The notes beneath the pieces are model-generated. The model searched no databases. It was given only the letters and a program-made list of their open reading frames with translations, and was not told the DNA's origin. A stretch of 64,000 nucleotides of DNA from Carnobacterium divergens DSM 20623. GTDB taxonomy: Bacteria; Bacillota; Bacilli; Lactobacillales; Carnobacteriaceae. The stretch covers positions 2,046,001-2,110,000 of the forward strand of contig NZ_JQLO01000001.1 in the NCBI RefSeq assembly GCF_000744255.1, read 5' to 3'. Positions 1 through 10,133 of this stretch are shown piece after piece (the stretch's first letter is position 1; each line of letters starts with the position of its first letter). The translations under genes were made by a program, and so were the position numbers.

Positions 1-315
1 AATGATATAAGTTTTAATACCATCAGTATAGTGAATTAGGGCAATGTTAGCTGAACGGTTTGGATCATATTCAACTGTTTTTACGATACCAGCGATATCG
101 TCTTTGTTACGTTTGAAGTCAATCACACGGTATTGGCGTTTGTGACCACCACCATGATGACGAACAGTAATTCTACCATTATTGTTACGGCCAGCAGTTT
201 TTTTAGTTGATTCTAACAAAGTCTTTTCAGGCGTTGTTGAAGTGATTTCAGCGAAATCTGAACCAGTCATATTACGACGACCGTTTGTGGTAGGTTTATA
301 CTTTCTAATTCCCAA
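1..315 (-). CDS. rplB: 50S ribosomal protein L2 (N-terminal part; runs off the window)
   Basis: N-terminal 105 codons of ribosomal protein L2, a core 23S rRNA-binding protein needed for subunit joining and peptidyl transferase activity. The frame opens [17 protein letters not shown] and continues with [20 protein letters not shown], both hallmarks of L2. There is no ATG at the N-terminus. The start is a TTG at 313-315 behind a strong GGGAGGG ribosome-binding site, which explains why ATG-based searches miss it. It is the fifth gene of the S10 operon, 37 bases after rplW. The C-terminus lies outside the window. Confidence 0.95.
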   Translation of the reverse strand, partial: MGIRKYKPTTNGRRNMTGSDFAEITSTTPEKTLLESTKKTAGRNNNGRITVRHHGGGHKRQYRVIDFKRNKDDIAGIVKTVEYDPNRSANIALIHYTDGIKTYII

Positions 316-352
316 GTGTTTTCCCTCCCGATATTTATTTTTAAGCTTTTAA

Positions 353-637
353 TTAAGCTTCAAAAAATTGAATTTCTTTAGATTCAGCTGTTAAAGTTAC
401 GATAGCTTTACGACGTTTTTTAGTGTATCCAGCGTATTTACCCATACGTTTTAATTTCCCACGTACATTCATGATATTTACGTTTTCAACTTTAACATCG
501 AAAATTTCTTCAACTGCTTGTTTTACTAACGTTTTATTAGCGCGAACATCTACTTCGAAAGTGTATTTCTTGTCATCTGTAACAAGCATTGATTTCTCAG
601 TGATGATTGGGCGTAAAATTATGTCACGTACATTCAT
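353..637 (-). CDS. rplW: 50S ribosomal protein L23
   Basis: L23 (94 aa) sits at the exit of the peptide tunnel, where it docks trigger factor and SRP. The opening [14 protein letters not shown] is the family signature and the length is normal. The start ATG overlaps the rplD stop as TAATG, which implies translational coupling. It lies in the order rplC-rplD-rplW-rplB of the S10 operon. Confidence 0.97.
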   Translation of the reverse strand: MNVRDIILRPIITEKSMLVTDDKKYTFEVDVRANKTLVKQAVEEIFDVKVENVNIMNVRGKLKRMGKYAGYTKKRRKAIVTLTAESKEIQFFEA

Positions 638-1260
638 TATTGAAGAGCCTCCTCTACCTTAGTAAGAGCAGTCTGTGTTAAAATCATTTTTTTGTTTGAA
701 ACAACATCTAGTACAGTAACGTTGTCATGAGCTACTACTGTAACTCCTGGAATGTTACGTGCTGATAATGTTGCAAAGTCGTTAGTGTCTTCAACAACAA
801 CTAATACTTTTGAATCAACGTTAAGATTTTTTAACACTTGTGCAAATTCTTTTGTTTTTGGTGCATCAAAGTTCAATGCGTCAACAACGATTAGGTCTTG
901 TTCTGCTACTTTAGTAGAAAGAACAGATTTAATCGCTAAACGACGAACTTTTTTAGGAAGTTTATAGCTGTATGAACGAGGTGTTGGTCCGAAGACAACG
1001 CCACCGCCACGCCATTGTGGAGATCTGATTGACCCTTGACGAGCACGACCAGTTCCTTTTTGACGCCATGGTTTACGTCCACCACCGCGGACAGCACTAC
1101 GGTTTTTAACCGAGTGATTTCCTTGTCTTAATGAAGCGCGTTGCATGATGATTGCATCAAAAACAACGTTTTCGTTTGGTTCGATACCGAAAATTGCGTC
1201 GTTTAAAGTAACTTCGCCGTTTTGTGTACCGTCTTGCTTAAATAATGCTACATTAGCCAT
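637..1260 (-). CDS. rplD: 50S ribosomal protein L4
   Basis: L4 (207 aa) binds domain I of 23S rRNA and sends a loop into the exit tunnel. The extended loop is visible as [19 protein letters not shown], the region where macrolide-resistance changes occur in other bacteria; nothing unusual is apparent in it here. It sits 25 bases after rplC and overlaps rplW by one base. In some bacteria L4 also represses its own operon, but whether that happens here cannot be judged from the sequence. Confidence 0.97.
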   Translation of the reverse strand: MANVALFKQDGTQNGEVTLNDAIFGIEPNENVVFDAIIMQRASLRQGNHSVKNRSAVRGGGRKPWRQKGTGRARQGSIRSPQWRGGGVVFGPTPRSYSYKLPKKVRRLAIKSVLSTKVAEQDLIVVDALNFDAPKTKEFAQVLKNLNVDSKVLVVVEDTNDFATLSARNIPGVTVVAHDNVTVLDVVSNKKMILTQTALTKVEEALQ

Positions 1261-1285
1261 TCCTTAGTTCCTCCTCTCTTCTCTA

Positions 1286-1921
1286 TTATTTAGCTGCTGA
1301 TTTAAGAGCAGTTCTGATTTGGATTAACGATTTTTTAGCTCCAGGAACATTACCTTTAATTAAGATAACATTTTTTTCTACGTCAACACGGACGATTTCA
1401 AGGTTTTGAATCGTAATACGATTTCCACCCATACGACCTGGTAATAATTTACGTTTAAATACTCTATTAGGAGCAACTGGACCCATTGAACCAGGACGAC
1501 GATGGTAACGAGAACCGTGGGCCATTGGGCCGCGGCTTTGTCCGTGACGTTTGATAACGCCTTGGAAACCTTTACCTTTAGAAGTCCCTGTGACATCAAC
1601 GATGTCTCCTGCTTCAAATACATCAACTTTAATTTCTTGTCCTACTTCGTATTCTCCAAGCTCTACATCGTTAAATTCACGAATGAAGCGCTTAGGAGTA
1701 GCATTTGCTTTTGCTACATGACCTTTAGCAGGTTTGTTTGACAATACTTCACGTTTATCTTGGTAACCCACTTGAACTGCTTCGTATCCATCGTTTTCCA
1801 TTGTTTTTAATTGTAAAACAACGTTTGGAGTAGATTCGATTACTGTTACTGGGATTAATTCACCATTTTCAGTGAAGACTTGCGTCATTCCTACTTTTCT
1901 TCCTAAGATTCCTTTGGTCAT
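1286..1921 (-). CDS. rplC: 50S ribosomal protein L3
   Basis: L3 (211 aa) is one of the first proteins to assemble on 23S rRNA and reaches towards the peptidyl transferase centre. The start [15 protein letters not shown] and the central GRMGGNRIT are typical. The loop [19 protein letters not shown] contains the conserved Gln/His region near the catalytic centre. The start ATG has a clear upstream GGAGGT. It follows rpsJ by 48 bases in the S10 operon. Confidence 0.97.
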   Translation of the reverse strand: MTKGILGRKVGMTQVFTENGELIPVTVIESTPNVVLQLKTMENDGYEAVQVGYQDKREVLSNKPAKGHVAKANATPKRFIREFNDVELGEYEVGQEIKVDVFEAGDIVDVTGTSKGKGFQGVIKRHGQSRGPMAHGSRYHRRPGSMGPVAPNRVFKRKLLPGRMGGNRITIQNLEIVRVDVEKNVILIKGNVPGAKKSLIQIRTALKSAAK

Positions 1922-1969
1922 GAGTACACCTCCATTATAATTAGTTTAGTTTTTTTGTCTTGCGGGGTA

Positions 1970-2278
1970 TTACAGTTTAATTTCGATGTCTACGCCACTT
2001 GGTAAATCAAGTTTCATTAATGCATCAACAGTTTTTGGTGTTGGATTAACGATATCGATTAAACGTTTGTGAGTACGCATTTCGAATTGTTCGCGAGAAT
2101 CTTTGTATTTATGAGTCGCACGAATAACAGTGTAGAGTGTTCTTTCAGTTGGCAATGGAATTGGACCAGACACGCTAGCACCAGTTCTTTTTGCTGTTTC
2201 TACAATTTTATCCGCTGATTGATCTAAAATACGGTGTTCATACGCTTTTAAACGGATACGAATCTTTTGTTTTGCCAT
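1970..2278 (-). CDS. rpsJ: 30S ribosomal protein S10 (NusE)
   Basis: S10 (102 aa) is both a 30S head protein and NusE, the partner of NusB and NusG in transcription antitermination. The start is set at [16 protein letters not shown] because it is the conserved N-terminus and has a GGAGGG site just before it. A longer in-frame ATG 42 bases upstream would add residues encoded by the leader and ribosome-binding site. The C-terminal [12 protein letters not shown] is complete. First gene of the S10 operon. Confidence 0.97.
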   Translation of the reverse strand: MAKQKIRIRLKAYEHRILDQSADKIVETAKRTGASVSGPIPLPTERTLYTVIRATHKYKDSREQFEMRTHKRLIDIVNPTPKTVDALMKLDLPSGVDIEIKL

Positions 2279-2448
2279 TTTTGTTTTCCCTCCTTCGCCT
2301 ATTCTTAAGAAATTAGACATTGCTCCACGAAAATTTCTGGCACGCCCTTCCGTGACAAAGCGGCCGGGTGTGTCACAACCTCTCGTTTCATAGCCGCAGG
2401 TATTCTTTCGAATTACCTCAGTGCGATTTGCTCTACAAATTCAGCACC
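2279..2448 (-). promoter_or_regulatory. Structured 5' leader of the S10 operon
   Basis: About 170 nt separate the predicted transcription start from the rpsJ start codon. The leader has a GC-rich segment (2340-2385) unlike its AT-rich surroundings. There CACACCC can pair with GGGCGTG (one mismatch), enclosing an inner CCG/CGG stem. Such length and structure fit a ribosomal-protein leader, possibly autoregulatory. I cannot assign it to a named RNA family from sequence alone. Confidence 0.5.
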
Positions 2449-2454
2449 TTTATC

Positions 2455-2483
2455 ATTATACAAAGAACACACATAAATTACAA
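2455..2483 (-). promoter_or_regulatory. S10 operon promoter
   Basis: Minus-strand -35 TTGTAA (2478-2483), a 17-base spacer, and a perfect -10 TATAAT (2455-2460). It lies downstream of the DUF1361 gene and upstream of rpsJ, so the S10 operon is transcribed independently of the genes before it. Confidence 0.8.
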
Positions 2484-2558
2484 GCTTTTTCTGTTGATTT
2501 ATCTAGGTTTTTTCTAATTTCTTTATTCCTCATTTTGAAAAGGGTTCCACTTGGAATG

Positions 2559-3188
2559 TTATTCCCCTTTTTTAGAAGGAGTTATTTTTGCCATCTGGTA
2601 TAAAAATAAAACAAATAAATGCAACAGCGTAAAGACACCAACAAAATGAATCATTTCTGAATCCACTGTTTCAGCGACAGTTCGCATTGTACCTATAAAA
2701 TCTGTAAGCAAGTAAACAGTATGGATGCGTAAAAATCGCCCTAAATAAATAGCATAAGCACTTAATAGAGATATAATAACGTAAAAGCCACTCAAAAGAA
2801 GAAGGTTATTTCCAAATATAGTTTCTTTTAATTTCGTAGCAACAGCTGTTAAACTTTCAAATCCCATAAAAACGCCTAACATGATTCCAGCTGTTAATAA
2901 TGAAAAATGAAAATAGACATCCGGACTACTGATTGTCATCCCCACTGCTGACAGATGAAAGAAATCAGTAAGCATATAAAATGCATTTGGATAAAATAAG
3001 AGCCAACTAATAAGTAAAACAATTGAAACCATTTTTTGTTTATTTTTAGCATATAGCCAAGCGATTTCAAGCGGGATATAAGCAAGCCCCACATTTAAGA
3101 TTAAAAATTGGTACCTATTTTCCGTAAAATAAACGAGAGAAAAGAATAAAAGAACCATTAATCGATAAATCCATTTTTTATTTACCAT
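2559..3188 (-). CDS. DUF1361 family membrane protein
   Basis: A 209-residue polytopic membrane protein with about six hydrophobic segments. The motif WLLFYPNAFYMLTDFFHL (roughly residues 61-78) with a preceding YIPLEIAW matches the DUF1361 family, whose function is unknown. The start is MVNKKW at 3188, seven bases after GGAGG; an ATG 24 bases upstream lies before that site. A -10 TATAAT occurs at 3220-3225 without a convincing -35. The gene is placed between ilvE and the S10 operon. Its last codons overlap a hairpin (about 2530-2575) that could be a weak terminator. Confidence 0.8.
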   Translation of the reverse strand: MVNKKWIYRLMVLLFFSLVYFTENRYQFLILNVGLAYIPLEIAWLYAKNKQKMVSIVLLISWLLFYPNAFYMLTDFFHLSAVGMTISSPDVYFHFSLLTAGIMLGVFMGFESLTAVATKLKETIFGNNLLLLSGFYVIISLLSAYAIYLGRFLRIHTVYLLTDFIGTMRTVAETVDSEMIHFVGVFTLLHLFVLFLYQMAKITPSKKGE

Positions 3189-3280
3189 AAAAAAACCTCC
3201 TTGTTTGTTCATCTTATGTATTATACAAGTAAAACTCTTTAAATTTACTTAAGCTTCCACAAACCTTTTATTAAATAAAA

Positions 3281-3311
3281 GAATTAGCAAAGAAAACTTC
3301 TTTGCTAATTC
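3281..3311 (-). terminator. ilvE terminator
   Basis: A perfect 12-bp stem (GAATTAGCAAAG and its complement) with a short loop, followed on the minus strand by TTTTATTT. It lies just after the ilvE stop codon. Confidence 0.85.
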
Positions 3312-3317
3312 TAACTT

Positions 3318-4337
3318 TTATACCTTCATTACCCAACCTGCCGGACTTTCGATATCACCAAATTGTATCCCCGTCAACTCTTCGTATAATCGTTGAGTTA
3401 CAGGGCCAACTTCTGTTTCACTGTAAAAAACATGGAAATCAGCTCCTGCTTGGATACCCGCAATCGGAGAAATCACCGCTGCTGTCCCACATGCTCCTGC
3501 TTCTTTAAATTGATTTAACTGATCTAAATACACATCTCCTTCTATCGCCTCTAAACCTAGTCTGTTTTCCGCTAAATAAAGCAATGAATATTTTGTAATG
3601 CTTGGCAAAATCGACGGAGAAATAGGTGTGACAAATTGGTTTTCTTTTGTTATTCCAAAAAAGTTAGCTGAGCCGACTTCTTCAATTTTTGTATGTGTTT
3701 GAGGGTCTAAATAGATACAATCACTAAATTCCCGATCATGGGCTTCTTTACCTGGTAGTAAACTTCCACCATAGTTCCCACCAACCTTAGCAGCTCCCGT
3801 CCCGTTTCCAGCTGCTCGATCATACGTTGAAACAATAAAATTAGTCGGAACAATGCCCCCTTTAAAATAAGCCCCCACCGGCATACAAAATATTGAAAAT
3901 AAATATTCCGGTGCTGCATGTACTCCAATATTATCCCCTATCCCTATCATATATGGTCTTAAATACAATGTCCCTCCACTTCCATAAGGAGGGACAAAAT
4001 GTTCGTTTGCTTTAACAACTTGCTTACACGCATTTATAAATGTTTCTACAGGGATTTCTGGCATCAACAATCTTCTACAACTCGCTTGCATTCGTTTCGC
4101 ATTTTCGTCTGGTCGAAATAAATTGATTGATCCATCTCTGCATCGATATGCCTTCAAGCCTTCAAAGCATGTTTGACCATAATGTAAAGCTGTTGAACCT
4201 TCACTAATATGGACTTGGTTGTCTGTCACTAGCTTGCCATTATCCCACTGACCATCTTTCCAATAAGACAAGTAGCGTTCATCTGTTTTGATATAGTCAA
4301 ATCCCAAATTATCCCAATCAATTTTCGCTTCATTCAT
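3318..4337 (-). CDS. ilvE: Branched-chain amino acid aminotransferase
   Basis: A class IV, fold-type IV PLP aminotransferase (339 aa). It interconverts Leu, Ile or Val with their 2-oxo acids using 2-oxoglutarate/glutamate. Visible family features are GSTALHYGQTCFEGLKAYR near the N-terminus, KVGGNYGGSL around the PLP lysine, EVGSANFFGI, and the C-terminal GACGTAAVISPI. Length is typical. It is monocistronic, with its own terminator downstream. In a lactic acid bacterium it may serve amino acid catabolism as much as synthesis; no other ilv gene is nearby. Confidence 0.93.
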   Translation of the reverse strand: MNEAKIDWDNLGFDYIKTDERYLSYWKDGQWDNGKLVTDNQVHISEGSTALHYGQTCFEGLKAYRCRDGSINLFRPDENAKRMQASCRRLLMPEIPVETFINACKQVVKANEHFVPPYGSGGTLYLRPYMIGIGDNIGVHAAPEYLFSIFCMPVGAYFKGGIVPTNFIVSTYDRAAGNGTGAAKVGGNYGGSLLPGKEAHDREFSDCIYLDPQTHTKIEEVGSANFFGITKENQFVTPISPSILPSITKYSLLYLAENRLGLEAIEGDVYLDQLNQFKEAGACGTAAVISPIAGIQAGADFHVFYSETEVGPVTQRLYEELTGIQFGDIESPAGWVMKV

Positions 4338-4431
4338 ATCTTATCCCCCTAGTTGTTTGTTCTATGTACCAGTTTATCACATTTATGGCAAATAAATGAA
4401 ATTTAAATGTGAACTATTTTAATTTAAAAAT

Positions 4432-4468
4432 AAAAAGACCTGCTATTTATACAATAGCAGGTCTTTTT
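4432..4468 (-). terminator. tuf terminator (bidirectional)
   Basis: AAAAAGACCTGCTATT pairs perfectly with AATAGCAGGTCTTTTT across a five-base loop, with U-rich ends on both strands. It lies about 97 bases after tuf. Confidence 0.85.
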
Positions 4469-4564
4469 CTCGGATGGGCACGCATTGCACAAAGGCAATG
4501 ACTAGAGTATTTTTCGAGATGTTTGATTCATCTTATTTTGAAAACTTAATTGCTTAAGTTTTGA

Positions 4565-5752
4565 CTATGCTTCGATTTCAGCTACAACGCCGGCTCCAAC
4601 TGTACGTCCGCCTTCACGGATTGAGAAGTTAGTTCCTGCTTCGATAGCGATTGGGTTGATAAGAGTAACGTCGATAGTAACGTTATCTCCAGGCATTACC
4701 ATTTCAACGCCTTCAGGTAATTCACAAACACCAGTAACGTCAGTTGTACGGAAGTAGAACTGTGGACGGTAGTTAGTGAAGAATGGAGTGTGACGTCCAC
4801 CCTCTTCTTTTGATAATACATAAATTTCAGCTTTAAATTTAGTATGTGGAGTGATTGTACCTGGTTTAGATAATACTTGACCACGTTCGATATCTTCACG
4901 AGCAACACCACGTAGTAATGCGCCAATGTTATCTCCAGCTTGTGCGTAATCTAATAATTTACGGAACATTTCAACACCTGTAACAGTTGTTTTAGTAGGT
5001 GCTTCAGTGATACCAACGATTTCAACTTCTTCACCAACACGTACTTCACCACGTTCAACACGGCCTGTAGCAACAGTACCACGTCCAGTGATTGAGAATA
5101 CATCCTCAACTGGCATCATGAATGGTTTTTCAGTATCACGTTGTGGAGTAGGGATATACTCATCAACAGCAGCCATCAATTCTAGAACTTTTTCTTCGTA
5201 TGAAGCGTCGCCTTCTAGAGCTTTAAGTGCAGAACCAGCGATAACTGGAGTGTCATCACCTGGGAAATCGTATTCTGTTAATAGGTCACGAACTTCCATT
5301 TCTACTAATTCTAATAATTCTTCGTCATCAACCATGTCAACTTTGTTTAAGAAAACAACGATGTATGGAACACCAACTTGACGAGAAAGTAAGATGTGCT
5401 CACGAGTTTGTGGCATTGGACCATCAGCAGCAGATACTACTAAGATAGCTCCATCCATTTGTGCAGCACCAGTGATCATGTTTTTAACATAATCCGCGTG
5501 TCCTGGGCAATCTACGTGTGCGTAGTGACGAGTTTCAGTTTCATACTCGATGTGTGAAGTATTAATTGTAATACCACGTTCTTTTTCTTCAGGAGCGTTA
5601 TCGATATCAGCGTAGTTTTGCGCTGAACCGCCACCGTGTTTTGATAATACAGTTGCAATTGCAGCTGTTAAAGTTGTTTTACCATGGTCAACGTGTCCGA
5701 TAGTACCGATGTTAACATGGGCTTTTGAGCGATCAAAGGTTTCTTTTGCCAT
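4565..5752 (-). CDS. tuf: Elongation factor Tu
   Basis: EF-Tu (395 aa) delivers aminoacyl-tRNA to the ribosome as a GTPase. G1 GHVDHGKT, the switch region RGITI, G3 DCPGH, G4 NKVD and the SAL-type G5 are all visible, followed by two beta-barrel domains ending [11 protein letters not shown]. Length is standard. Last gene of the str cluster, but it has its own consensus promoter in the 146-base gap after fusA, so it can be made at a higher level than EF-G. Confidence 0.98.
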   Translation of the reverse strand: MAKETFDRSKAHVNIGTIGHVDHGKTTLTAAIATVLSKHGGGSAQNYADIDNAPEEKERGITINTSHIEYETETRHYAHVDCPGHADYVKNMITGAAQMDGAILVVSAADGPMPQTREHILLSRQVGVPYIVVFLNKVDMVDDEELLELVEMEVRDLLTEYDFPGDDTPVIAGSALKALEGDASYEEKVLELMAAVDEYIPTPQRDTEKPFMMPVEDVFSITGRGTVATGRVERGEVRVGEEVEIVGITEAPTKTTVTGVEMFRKLLDYAQAGDNIGALLRGVAREDIERGQVLSKPGTITPHTKFKAEIYVLSKEEGGRHTPFFTNYRPQFYFRTTDVTGVCELPEGVEMVMPGDNVTIDVTLINPIAIEAGTNFSIREGGRTVGAGVVAEIEA

Positions 5753-5841
5753 TTTAATATTTCCTCCTCATATTGAGTTATAGATTTTTATTTTTGTTAT
5801 AAACAACAAATAGAGCAAACTCTTTTCACTGTTTATAAGAA

Positions 5842-5870
5842 ATTATATAGGTTGTTTCAAAGAAAATCAA
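5842..5870 (-). promoter_or_regulatory. Internal promoter for tuf
   Basis: Minus-strand -35 TTGATT (5865-5870), 17-base spacer, -10 TATAAT (5842-5847), about 90 bases upstream of the tuf start. A dedicated tuf promoter inside the str cluster is a common arrangement in Firmicutes. Confidence 0.75.
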
Positions 5871-5898
5871 CCGTTAGAAACGAAAGACTAAGCAGAGC

Positions 5899-7980
5899 TT
5901 AGTTGCCACCGTTTTTGCTGATGATTTCTTCTTGAATTGATTTTGGTAGATCTTCATAATGATCAAATACCATCATGAATGTTCCACGTCCTTGTGTTGA
6001 TGAACGCAATGTTGTCGCATATCCAAACATGTTAGCTAAAGGAACAATCGCATTAACGATTTGTGAGTTACCATGAGCTTCCATACCTTCAACACGTCCA
6101 CGACGAGCAGTAATGTGTCCCATAATATCACCTAGGTAATCTTCTGGTACTGTAACAATTACTTTCATCATTGGTTCAAGAATTACAGGATTTGCTTTTT
6201 TAGCAGCTGCTTTTAAGGCCATTGATGCGGCAACTTTAAAGGCAGTTTCATTTGAATCGACATCATGGTAAGAACCATCATAAAGTTTTGCTTTAATATC
6301 TACTAATGGATATCCAGCAAGAACCCCATTGTCTAATGAACCTTCCAAACCAGCTTTAACAGCAGGAATGTATTCACGAGGAACAACCCCTCCGACAATT
6401 GCGTTTTCAAATTCGAAGCCTGCTCCTTCTTCATTCGGTGTAAATTCAATCCATACGTGACCGTATTGACCTTTACCACCCGATTGACGAACGAACTTAC
6501 CTTCTGCTTTTGTAGAACCACGGAATGTTTCACGGTAAGATACTTGAGGAGCACCTACGCTAGCATCCACATTAAACTCACGACGCATACGGTCTACTAA
6601 TACATCTAAATGTAATTCACCCATACCCGAGATAACAGTTTCACCAGTTTCAGCGTTTGTTTCAACGCGGAATGAAGGATCTTCTTCTGCAAGTTTTTGT
6701 AATGCAATACCCATTTTATCTTGGTCAGCTTTTGATTTAGGCTCAACAGCGACTTGGATAACTGGTTCTGGGAATTCGATAGATTCAAGAATAACTGGCG
6801 CTTCTAACGCACATAATGTATCACCAGTTGTTGTGTCTTTAAGACCAACAGCAGCAGCGATATCTCCTGAATAAACTTTATCGATTTCTTTACGTGTATT
6901 TGCATGCATTTGTAGAATACGACCAACACGTTCTTTTTTGTTTTTAGAAGCGTTCAAAACATATGAACCACTTTCAAGAACACCAGAGTACACGCGGAAG
7001 AAAGTTAGACGACCAACAAATGGGTCTGTCATTACTTTAAATGCTAATGAAGCAAATGGAGCTGAGTCGTCAGCAGGACGAGTCGTTTCCTCTTCTGTTT
7101 TAACATCAATTCCTTTAATAGCATCAACATCAAGTGGTGATGGTAGGTAATCAAGAACTGCATCAAGCATTAATTGAACCCCTTTATTTTTAAAGGCAGA
7201 ACCAGCCATTACTGGGAAGAATTCAACATTAATTGTTGCTTGGCGGATACCCGCTTTTAATTCTTCTTCAGTGATTTCTTCACCGTCAAGATATTTCATC
7301 ATTAATTCTTCATCAGTTTCAACAACTGCTTCGATTAATTTTTTACGCCATTCAGTAGCGGCTTCTACATATTCTTCAGGGATATCTGTTTCTTGGATAT
7401 CTGTTCCTAAGTCATTTGTGTAGATTTCAGCTTTCATTTTAACTAAGTCGATAATACCAGTGAAATCGTCTTCAGCGCCGATTGGCAATTGAATTGGATG
7501 TGCATTGGCTTGTAAACGTTCGTGTAATGAATTTACTGAATATAAGAAATCTGCACCAATTTTATCCATCTTGTTACAGAAAACAATACGTGGAACTTTA
7601 TAATCAGTTGCTTGACGCCAAACTGTTTCAGTTTGAGGCTCTACTCCTGATTGTGAGTCAAGAACAGTTACAGCACCATCTAATACGCGTAGAGAACGTT
7701 GAACTTCAATTGTGAAATCCACGTGTCCAGGAGTATCGATAATGTTTACACGGTAATTTTTCCATTCAGCTGTTGTTGCAGCAGAAGTAATTGTAATACC
7801 ACGTTCTTGCTCTTGTTCCATCCAGTCCATTTGTGATGCACCTTCATGCGTTTCACCAATTTTATGGATTTTACCAGTATAGTATAAAATACGCTCTGTT
7901 GTTGTAGTTTTACCTGCATCAACGTGAGCCATGATACCGATATTACGAGTTTTTTCTAGAGAAAATTCTCTATTTGCCAT
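5899..7980 (-). CDS. fusA: Elongation factor G
   Basis: EF-G (693 aa) is the GTPase that drives translocation. The G domain carries [13 protein letters not shown] (G1), [10 protein letters not shown] (switch I), DTPGH (G3) and NKMDKIG (G4). Domains II-V follow, including [10 protein letters not shown] in domain IV and [15 protein letters not shown] in domain V. Length is normal. It sits 122 bases after rpsG; that gap contains an imperfect hairpin near 8068-8095. No fusidic-acid-resistance change is obvious by eye. Confidence 0.98.
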   Translation of the reverse strand: MANREFSLEKTRNIGIMAHVDAGKTTTTERILYYTGKIHKIGETHEGASQMDWMEQEQERGITITSAATTAEWKNYRVNIIDTPGHVDFTIEVQRSLRVLDGAVTVLDSQSGVEPQTETVWRQATDYKVPRIVFCNKMDKIGADFLYSVNSLHERLQANAHPIQLPIGAEDDFTGIIDLVKMKAEIYTNDLGTDIQETDIPEEYVEAATEWRKKLIEAVVETDEELMMKYLDGEEITEEELKAGIRQATINVEFFPVMAGSAFKNKGVQLMLDAVLDYLPSPLDVDAIKGIDVKTEEETTRPADDSAPFASLAFKVMTDPFVGRLTFFRVYSGVLESGSYVLNASKNKKERVGRILQMHANTRKEIDKVYSGDIAAAVGLKDTTTGDTLCALEAPVILESIEFPEPVIQVAVEPKSKADQDKMGIALQKLAEEDPSFRVETNAETGETVISGMGELHLDVLVDRMRREFNVDASVGAPQVSYRETFRGSTKAEGKFVRQSGGKGQYGHVWIEFTPNEEGAGFEFENAIVGGVVPREYIPAVKAGLEGSLDNGVLAGYPLVDIKAKLYDGSYHDVDSNETAFKVAASMALKAAAKKANPVILEPMMKVIVTVPEDYLGDIMGHITARRGRVEGMEAHGNSQIVNAIVPLANMFGYATTLRSSTQGRGTFMMVFDHYEDLPKSIQEEIISKNGGN

Positions 7981-8102
7981 AATTATTTTTAACTCCTCTC
8001 TATATCTTAGTAACTTGATAAGAAGGAAGACTCGATAATGTTATAAAATTCTCAATCAAAGGCCTTCTACTACAATAGCAGAGACCTTTTAAAGAGAAAA
8101 TT

Positions 8103-8573
8103 TTACCAACGGTAGTGAGCAAACGCTTTGTTCGCTTCTGCCATTTTATGAGTATCTTCACGTTTTTTAACTGCAGCACCAGTATTGTTAGCTGCATCCA
8201 TGATTTCTTTAGCAAGACGTTGTTCCATAGTATCTTCTCCGCGTAAGCGAGAGTAGTTTACTAACCAACGTAAACCTAAAGTAGTACGACGATCGCTACG
8301 AACTTCGACAGGGACTTGATAGTTAGAACCCCCAACACGACGAGCTTTAACTTCAAGAACAGGCATGATGTTTTTCATTGCTTGTTCGAAAACTTCCATA
8401 GGATCATTGCCAGTTTGTTCTTTAATAACATCAAAAGAGCTATAAAGAATAGTAGCAGCTTTTCCACGTTTACCATCAACCATTAAACGGTTAATTAAAC
8501 GAGTTACTAATTTTGAATTATACATTGGATCAGGTAACACATCACGTTTAGTAATAGGACCTTTACGAGGCAT
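8103..8573 (-). CDS. rpsG: 30S ribosomal protein S7
   Basis: S7 (156 aa) nucleates assembly of the 30S head. It opens with [16 protein letters not shown] and contains [14 protein letters not shown] and the C-terminal [20 protein letters not shown], all typical. It follows rpsL by 50 bases. S7 autoregulates the str operon in E. coli; I see no evidence either way here. Confidence 0.98.
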   Translation of the reverse strand: MPRKGPITKRDVLPDPMYNSKLVTRLINRLMVDGKRGKAATILYSSFDVIKEQTGNDPMEVFEQAMKNIMPVLEVKARRVGGSNYQVPVEVRSDRRTTLGLRWLVNYSRLRGEDTMEQRLAKEIMDAANNTGAAVKKREDTHKMAEANKAFAHYRW

Positions 8574-8623
8574 CCAAATTCCTCCTTTCGATAATAGTCA
8601 TTTTATAGTTCATAAGTTTTAGT

Positions 8624-9037
8624 TTAAGCTTTTGGTTTTTTAGCTCCGTATTTAGAACGGCTTTGTTTACGATCTGTAACACCGGCAGTATCTAAAGCAC
8701 CACGTACAACGTGATAACGAACTCCTGGTAAATCTTTTACACGTCCACCACGAATAAGAACCACACTGTGTTCTTGTAAGTTATGTCCGATACCTGGAAT
8801 ATAAGCTGTTACTTCAAGCAAGTTTGACAAACGTACACGCGCGTATTTACGTAACGCTGAGTTAGGTTTTTTAGGAGTCATAGTTCCTACACGAGTACAC
8901 ACACCACGTTTTTGAGGTGAGCTAGTGTTTGTTTGTGATTTTTTGAAGCTGTTGTAACCTTTATTCAAAGCTGGAGAATCTGATTTTTCCATTTTTGCTT
9001 TACGAGGTTTACGTACTAATTGATTAATAGTAGGCAT
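8624..9037 (-). CDS. rpsL: 30S ribosomal protein S12
   Basis: S12 (137 aa) lines the decoding centre. The decoding-loop segments [11 protein letters not shown] and [13 protein letters not shown] carry lysines at the positions where streptomycin-resistance changes arise, so the sequence looks wild type. The start [15 protein letters not shown] has a strong GGAGGA before it. First gene of the str operon. Confidence 0.98.
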   Translation of the reverse strand: MPTINQLVRKPRKAKMEKSDSPALNKGYNSFKKSQTNTSSPQKRGVCTRVGTMTPKKPNSALRKYARVRLSNLLEVTAYIPGIGHNLQEHSVVLIRGGRVKDLPGVRYHVVRGALDTAGVTDRKQSRSKYGAKKPKA

Positions 9038-9212
9038 TTTTAGTTTCCTCCTTCCCTATGTTATCATTCTAAGTCCACACATCCAGGTGGTTCCTTTTTT
9101 TGCAAAAAAATAATTGCTATAATTGCAACCTTTTCCCATCAGTGTTTTAATGATGGCCCTTGTAACAGTCAGAACGACTGATTTACAGGAATCTGTCTAC
9201 AAAAGCACCTTA
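9038..9212 (-). promoter_or_regulatory. str operon leader with two hairpins
   Basis: The leader of about 175 nt can fold into two hairpins. One spans 9158-9189 (CCTGTAA...TTACAAGG with an inner CAGTC/GACTG stem). The other is a CCATCA/TGATGG stem at 9136-9156. Neither is followed by a good U-run, so they are more likely regulatory or stabilising than terminators. They could bind a ribosomal protein, which is inference. Confidence 0.45.
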
Positions 9213-9215
9213 GAA

Positions 9216-9245
9216 AGCATACCATGTTCCTTTAATATTTGTCAA
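9216..9245 (-). promoter_or_regulatory. str operon promoter
   Basis: Perfect -35 TTGACA (9240-9245 on the minus strand), 18-base spacer, -10 TATGCT (9216-9221). It precedes rpsL. Confidence 0.8.
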
Positions 9246-9366
9246 CCTATTTTAATAAAAAAACAGTTTTTTTTACTATTCTTTTTTTTAACACTATTTT
9301 AAATGAAAACTCCTTGTTTTTCGGATAGTATAGCTAGGATAGTTATTAAGATTGGAGTGAAATTTC

Positions 9367-10089
9367 ATGTTGTTTTTAATATTACTTTGGATTTTTGGGT
9401 GTTGTTTTGGATCTTTTATTTTAGTAATTAGTTTGAGGGTACCATTAAATCAATCTATCATTCGCCCTCGTTCTCATTGCGAGCATTGTAAAACGACACT
9501 GCCTATTCTTTCTTTGATTCCCGTTTTTTCTTATATTATTCAAAAAGGCCGCTGTTTAATTTGTCAATCTGTTATTCCTTTTTATTACTTATTAATAGAA
9601 TTTTCAACAGGAGTTCTTGCTGTCTTCTCTTTTTTCTTATTTAAAAGCCAACCTTTAGAGCTTTTGATTGCATGGACCTTGATTTTTTTTAGTTTAATCT
9701 TTAGCTTAACGGATTTATTTTATTTTATTTTGCCAAATTCTTTAATGCTTTTATTTTTAGTTATCATTCTTTTAGAATGTTGGTATTTAGATGATTTTAA
9801 TTGGTTTCACAGTGCGTTAAATTCTATTTTTATTCTCTTTTTATTACTTAGTATTTCTTTTGTAACTCATGAAGGGTTAGGTGGTGGCGATATTAAATTT
9901 TACTTTGTGTTAAGTTGGCTCTTAGGTTTCCAAGGAATATTAGTAGCCATTATTATTAGTTGTTTTTTTGCATTAATAGCAATTTTTATCAGTCGAAAGC
10001 GACTGTTCTTTTCACTAAATGATAAACTTCCTTTTGCTCCTTTTATTAGTCTTGGTGCTTTTCTAGTTTTTTGTTTTCAAAGATATTAA
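9367..10089 (+). CDS. comC: Prepilin leader peptidase / N-methyltransferase (A24 family)
   Basis: A membrane aspartyl protease (240 aa) that would cleave and N-methylate prepilin-like proteins, most likely the ComG pseudopilins of a competence pilus. The N-terminal GCCFGSF is followed by two zinc-type Cys pairs (C38/C41 and C63/C66). The two catalytic aspartates are D116 in the SLTDLFYF segment and D175 in the GGGD motif. Seven or eight hydrophobic segments are visible. It is a lone plus-strand gene between the rpsL promoter and cfa. A ribosome-binding site (GGAGTGA) lies just upstream. The comG genes are not in this window. Confidence 0.9.
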   Translation: MLFLILLWIFGCCFGSFILVISLRVPLNQSIIRPRSHCEHCKTTLPILSLIPVFSYIIQKGRCLICQSVIPFYYLLIEFSTGVLAVFSFFLFKSQPLELLIAWTLIFFSLIFSLTDLFYFILPNSLMLLFLVIILLECWYLDDFNWFHSALNSIFILFLLLSISFVTHEGLGGGDIKFYFVLSWLLGFQGILVAIIISCFFALIAIFISRKRLFFSLNDKLPFAPFISLGAFLVFCFQRY

Positions 10090-10090
10090 A

Positions 10091-10125
10091 AAAAACGATT
10101 AACCTTTGCTAGATTAATCGTTTTT
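10091..10125. terminator. Bidirectional terminator between comC and cfa
   Basis: AAAAACGATTAA pairs with TTAATCGTTTTT across an 11-base loop, with U-runs on both strands. The two convergent genes end on either side. Confidence 0.85.
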
Positions 10126-10133
10126 ATCATCTA

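Noticed and set aside
4469-4560. Spacer between the tuf stop and its terminator, considered for a small RNA
   Set aside because: No promoter, no strong structure other than the terminator, and no reading frame.
5007-5381. 124-codon plus-strand frame opposite tuf
   Set aside because: It lies wholly inside a highly conserved gene; low complexity (Ser/Thr/Pro) reflects the complementary strand of strongly biased codons.
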